The position numbers and the translations under genes are program-made. Below are positions 62,245 through 64,000 of a stretch of 64,000 nt of DNA, piece after piece (position 1 is the stretch's first letter; each line of letters opens with the position of its first letter). A model generated the notes under the pieces. That model was not told where the DNA came from. It saw nothing but the letters and a program-made list of their open reading frames with translations, and made no database searches. The DNA comes from Lachnotalea glycerini (GTDB lineage Bacteria > Bacillota > Clostridia > Lachnospirales > Lachnospiraceae), in the NCBI RefSeq assembly GCF_003201285.1, contig NZ_QICS01000003.1, positions 1-64,000 of the forward strand, written 5' to 3'.

Positions 62245-63081
62245 CTAATTTCTCCTTATAATGCTTTCTTCCTTAATTTCAATTTTGCCTTCTTTCAGCA
62301 GACGACCTACTGCCCTCTTAAAAGCATTTTTACTGAGGCCAAATTCTTGCTTTATGATTTCAGGATCCGCTTTATCAGTAAACGGTAACATTCCTTCATT
62401 CTTTTCCATCGCTTCCATAACAAGCCTTGCATCCTCGTCCATTTGAAGATAGGCTTTTTCTCTTACACTTAAGTCCAATTTTCCGTCAGCCTTAACATTC
62501 ACGACTCTGGCAGATATCACATCTCCAACTTTCATATTACCATAGGCTTCTTTCTTGCTGATTAAACCGGAATATTTGTAATCCACTGCAACAAACAAAC
62601 CAAACTCATCACTCTTTTCATAAATGATTCCAGTTACCTTATCTTCCTTTTGGTAAGGGGAGTCCAATTCTAAATATTCATATACATTCATGGTTGCACA
62701 CAATCTGCTGCTCTTATCAATATAAAGTGCAACCAGACACTTATCATCCTTTTTCACTCGCCAAGTCTGTTCCTTAAAAGGCAAGAACAAATCCTTTTCC
62801 AATCCCCAATCTAAAAATGCTCCTATTTTACCTACCTCCACTACATCAAGTGTAGCGATCTGCCCTAGCTGTAATTTCGGTTCCTTTACAGTTGCAATAA
62901 TTCTGTCGTTCGAATCCTTATAGATAAAAACATTTAGCTTATCATTTAGCTTCGTACCTTCAGGTACCTGCCTTTTAGGAAGAAGAATTTTATCCTCTGC
63001 ATTCATTTCCTCTCCCAGGTATACTCCAAATTCTACCTGCTTCACTACAAATAATTCTTGCCTTTTTCCTAATTCAAACAT
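62245..63081 (-). CDS. cvfB: CvfB-type S1-domain RNA-binding protein
   Basis: A 278-residue cytoplasmic protein with three tandem S1-like domains and a C-terminal winged helix. The N terminus MFELGKRQELFVVKQVEFGVYL matches CvfB/YitL starts; ATLDVVEVGKIGAFLDWGLEKDLFLPF and VTGIIYEKSDEFGLFVAVDY are S1 repeats; FGLSKNAFKRAVGRLLKEGKI is the winged helix. CvfB is an RNA-binding regulator of virulence genes in staphylococci. The Met at 63081 fits the family, but the ribosome binding site lies beyond a 26-nt hairpin (63090-63115); an in-frame GTG at 63105 lies inside that hairpin. I prefer 63081. Confidence 0.88.
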   Translation of the reverse strand: MFELGKRQELFVVKQVEFGVYLGEEMNAEDKILLPKRQVPEGTKLNDKLNVFIYKDSNDRIIATVKEPKLQLGQIATLDVVEVGKIGAFLDWGLEKDLFLPFKEQTWRVKKDDKCLVALYIDKSSRLCATMNVYEYLELDSPYQKEDKVTGIIYEKSDEFGLFVAVDYKYSGLISKKEAYGNMKVGDVISARVVNVKADGKLDLSVREKAYLQMDEDARLVMEAMEKNEGMLPFTDKADPEIIKQEFGLSKNAFKRAVGRLLKEGKIEIKEESIIRRN

Positions 63082-63089
63082 ACTATTTT

Positions 63090-63115
63090 GTATGATATAT
63101 ATCACTATATCATAC
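63090..63115 (-). promoter_or_regulatory. Hairpin between cvfB ribosome binding site and start codon
   Basis: On the minus strand AAAGGAGC is followed directly by GTATGATATA-GTGATA-TATATCATAC, a perfect 10-bp stem with 6-nt loop, then AAAATAGT and the ATG. If folded, the stem brings the binding site to an effective spacing of 9 nt; unfolded, the spacing of 35 nt would not work. It could act as a translational switch or protein-binding site. Confidence 0.5.
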
Positions 63116-63140
63116 GCTCCTTTCTCCTTAATAATTTCAT

Positions 63141-63845
63141 CTATAAAACAAATTCGACAGTTGCATAGGTTATTTCACCTTCATCACACAACTCTACAAT
63201 ATACTTATTATCCTTAATTGCCAATTTGGGAATAATTAAATCGTTTAATACCGCTGCTTTTTTATACTCTGCTCTCATATGCTTCACAAAGACTCCCTTT
63301 GGCAAATAATCCTCGGCCATCTGTATATACTGTCCATTATTCACATGATTATTCGTATCCAGATTGCTTCTTCTTACCCTGAATGTTTCAAGTCTTGTGT
63401 AATCTTGAAGCATTTTAATCTTTCTTGGCAAATAAACCATATCAATGGGGGGTTCTATCTCATAGCCTTCTTGATCCTCTTCGGTTATTTTAGTTGGATG
63501 TCCAGTTTCCAGATCTACCAGTGCCCATAAAGTATTCGCCTCAACTGCTACCTGATTAACAGCATCATAAATAATAAAATTTCTTTCACCATAAAAACCC
63601 TTAAAAGCATGTGCCCAAGTACCAACCGTAATATCATCTCCAAGCTTTAACAATCGATTGACATTCACTTGCCACGAAGTCAACAGCCATCCCTTATTTC
63701 TCTTAGTTAAAGTGGAAAATCCCTGTCCGATGCTCTCAGACTGAAATGTACTGCAATCCTGAAAGTAATTAACGATTGAGCTGACTGGTGTTGTTGCATC
63801 TATGCCTGTTTCACTATATCTGACCTTTGTTTGAAAGCTATACAT
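63141..63845 (-). CDS. Acyl-ACP thioesterase
   Basis: A 234-residue double-hotdog thioesterase of the FatA/FatB type that releases fatty acids from acyl-carrier protein. YSFQTKVRYSETGIDATTPV begins the first hotdog, WLLTSWQVNVNRLLKLGDDI and TWAHAFKGFYGERNFII complete it, and VRRSNLDTNNHVNNGQYIQM carries the N-x-H-x-x-N catalytic motif of the second. The length matches bacterial members (about 235-250). GAGGGAAG precedes the ATG. It is unrelated to polysaccharide synthesis and marks the right boundary of the locus. Confidence 0.9.
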   Translation of the reverse strand: MYSFQTKVRYSETGIDATTPVSSIVNYFQDCSTFQSESIGQGFSTLTKRNKGWLLTSWQVNVNRLLKLGDDITVGTWAHAFKGFYGERNFIIYDAVNQVAVEANTLWALVDLETGHPTKITEEDQEGYEIEPPIDMVYLPRKIKMLQDYTRLETFRVRRSNLDTNNHVNNGQYIQMAEDYLPKGVFVKHMRAEYKKAAVLNDLIIPKLAIKDNKYIVELCDEGEITYATVEFVL

Positions 63846-63940
63846 ACTTCTTCCCTCTCTTAACCTAATGATCTTTTATCCATACTATTTCATTTTCTAA
63901 TAAAGCCGCCGAATAAACATGTTGCACTAATATTTAAGAT

Positions 63941-63969
63941 ATTATAACACAATCCGCTAAAATTGTGTA
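63941..63969 (-). promoter_or_regulatory. Promoter of the thioesterase-cvfB-GT-C operon
   Basis: On the minus strand TACACA (63964-63969) is 17 bp from a perfect TATAAT (63941-63946) with an extended -10 (TGTTATAAT). The leader to the thioesterase ATG is about 90 nt. Nothing else is recognised between 63846 and 64000. Confidence 0.55.
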
Positions 63970-64000
63970 ACTATTCAGTACCTTCTTAATAACCGATGTG

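Noticed and set aside
63090-63115. The palindrome before cvfB as a transcription terminator of the thioesterase gene
   Set aside because: The stem is A+T-rich with no T-run and lies between binding site and start codon.

Overview
The window is an A+T-rich (by eye about one third G+C), gene-dense 64 kb segment of a low-GC Gram-positive bacterium, almost certainly a member of the Clostridia and most likely Lachnospiraceae. The reasons are strong AGGAGG-type ribosome binding sites, teichoic-acid-type genes (TagG/TagH, TagB/F, LtaS, Stealth), a CvfB-type S1 protein beside an acyl-ACP thioesterase, and families I associate with gut Lachnospiraceae. I see no rRNA, tRNA, CRISPR array, phage or complete insertion sequence. 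Almost every gene serves the building, export or decoration of cell-surface polysaccharide.

Layout. (1) 147-8022, minus strand: an initiating phosphoglycosyl transferase, a membrane 4,6-dehydratase, an epimerase, four glycosyltransferases and the stump of an EpsG-type polymerase at the left edge. (2) 8207-21249, minus strand: a GDP-D-glycero-D-manno-heptose module (gmhA, an hddC-gmhB fusion, hddA), a 1064-residue methyltransferase-GT2-GT4 protein, a Wzm/Wzt ABC exporter and four glycosyltransferases. (3) 21308-25951: a sugar nucleotidyltransferase gene on the minus strand and two divergent GT-C-type membrane protein genes ending at a bidirectional terminator. (4) 25951-36907, minus strand: an apparent teichoic-acid-like operon: TagG, TagH, TagB/F, Stealth, a large GT2, an LtaS-type enzyme and a YfhO-type GT-C. 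(5) 36958-46760, minus strand: a PTPS_related membrane protein, a secreted parallel beta-helix protein, and an rmlD-led operon with one GT39-type protein followed by two tandem copies of a two-gene split membrane module. (6) 46895-51716, plus strand: a GT14 enzyme and two GT-C proteins. (7) 51698-54922, minus strand: fdtB, fdtA, gtrB-like and gtrA for a 3-amino-sugar and a polyprenyl-phosphate sugar; then a membrane acyltransferase (minus) at 54993. (8) 56175-60011, plus strand: TagB/F-like transferase, GNAT, HisC/CobD-like PLP enzyme and LicC-like nucleotidyltransferase. (9) 60022-63969, minus strand: thioesterase, cvfB and a further GT-C protein.

How the genes work together (inference). Cytoplasmic glycosyltransferases build lipid-linked chains that leave by two separate ABC exporters, Wzm/Wzt with a carbohydrate-binding tail and TagGH. 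A third, Wzx/Wzy-type route may once have used the now truncated EpsG polymerase. GtrB/DPM1-like enzymes make polyprenyl-phosphate sugars, and about ten GT-C-type membrane proteins could use them to decorate polymers outside the membrane. Phosphodiester chemistry (two TagB/F proteins, Stealth, LtaS) implies teichoic-acid-like polymers. The most novel candidates are the duplicated split GT-C module (40861-44435), the PLP enzyme/cytidylyltransferase/TagB cluster (56175-60011), and a hairpin placed between the ribosome binding site and start codon of cvfB.
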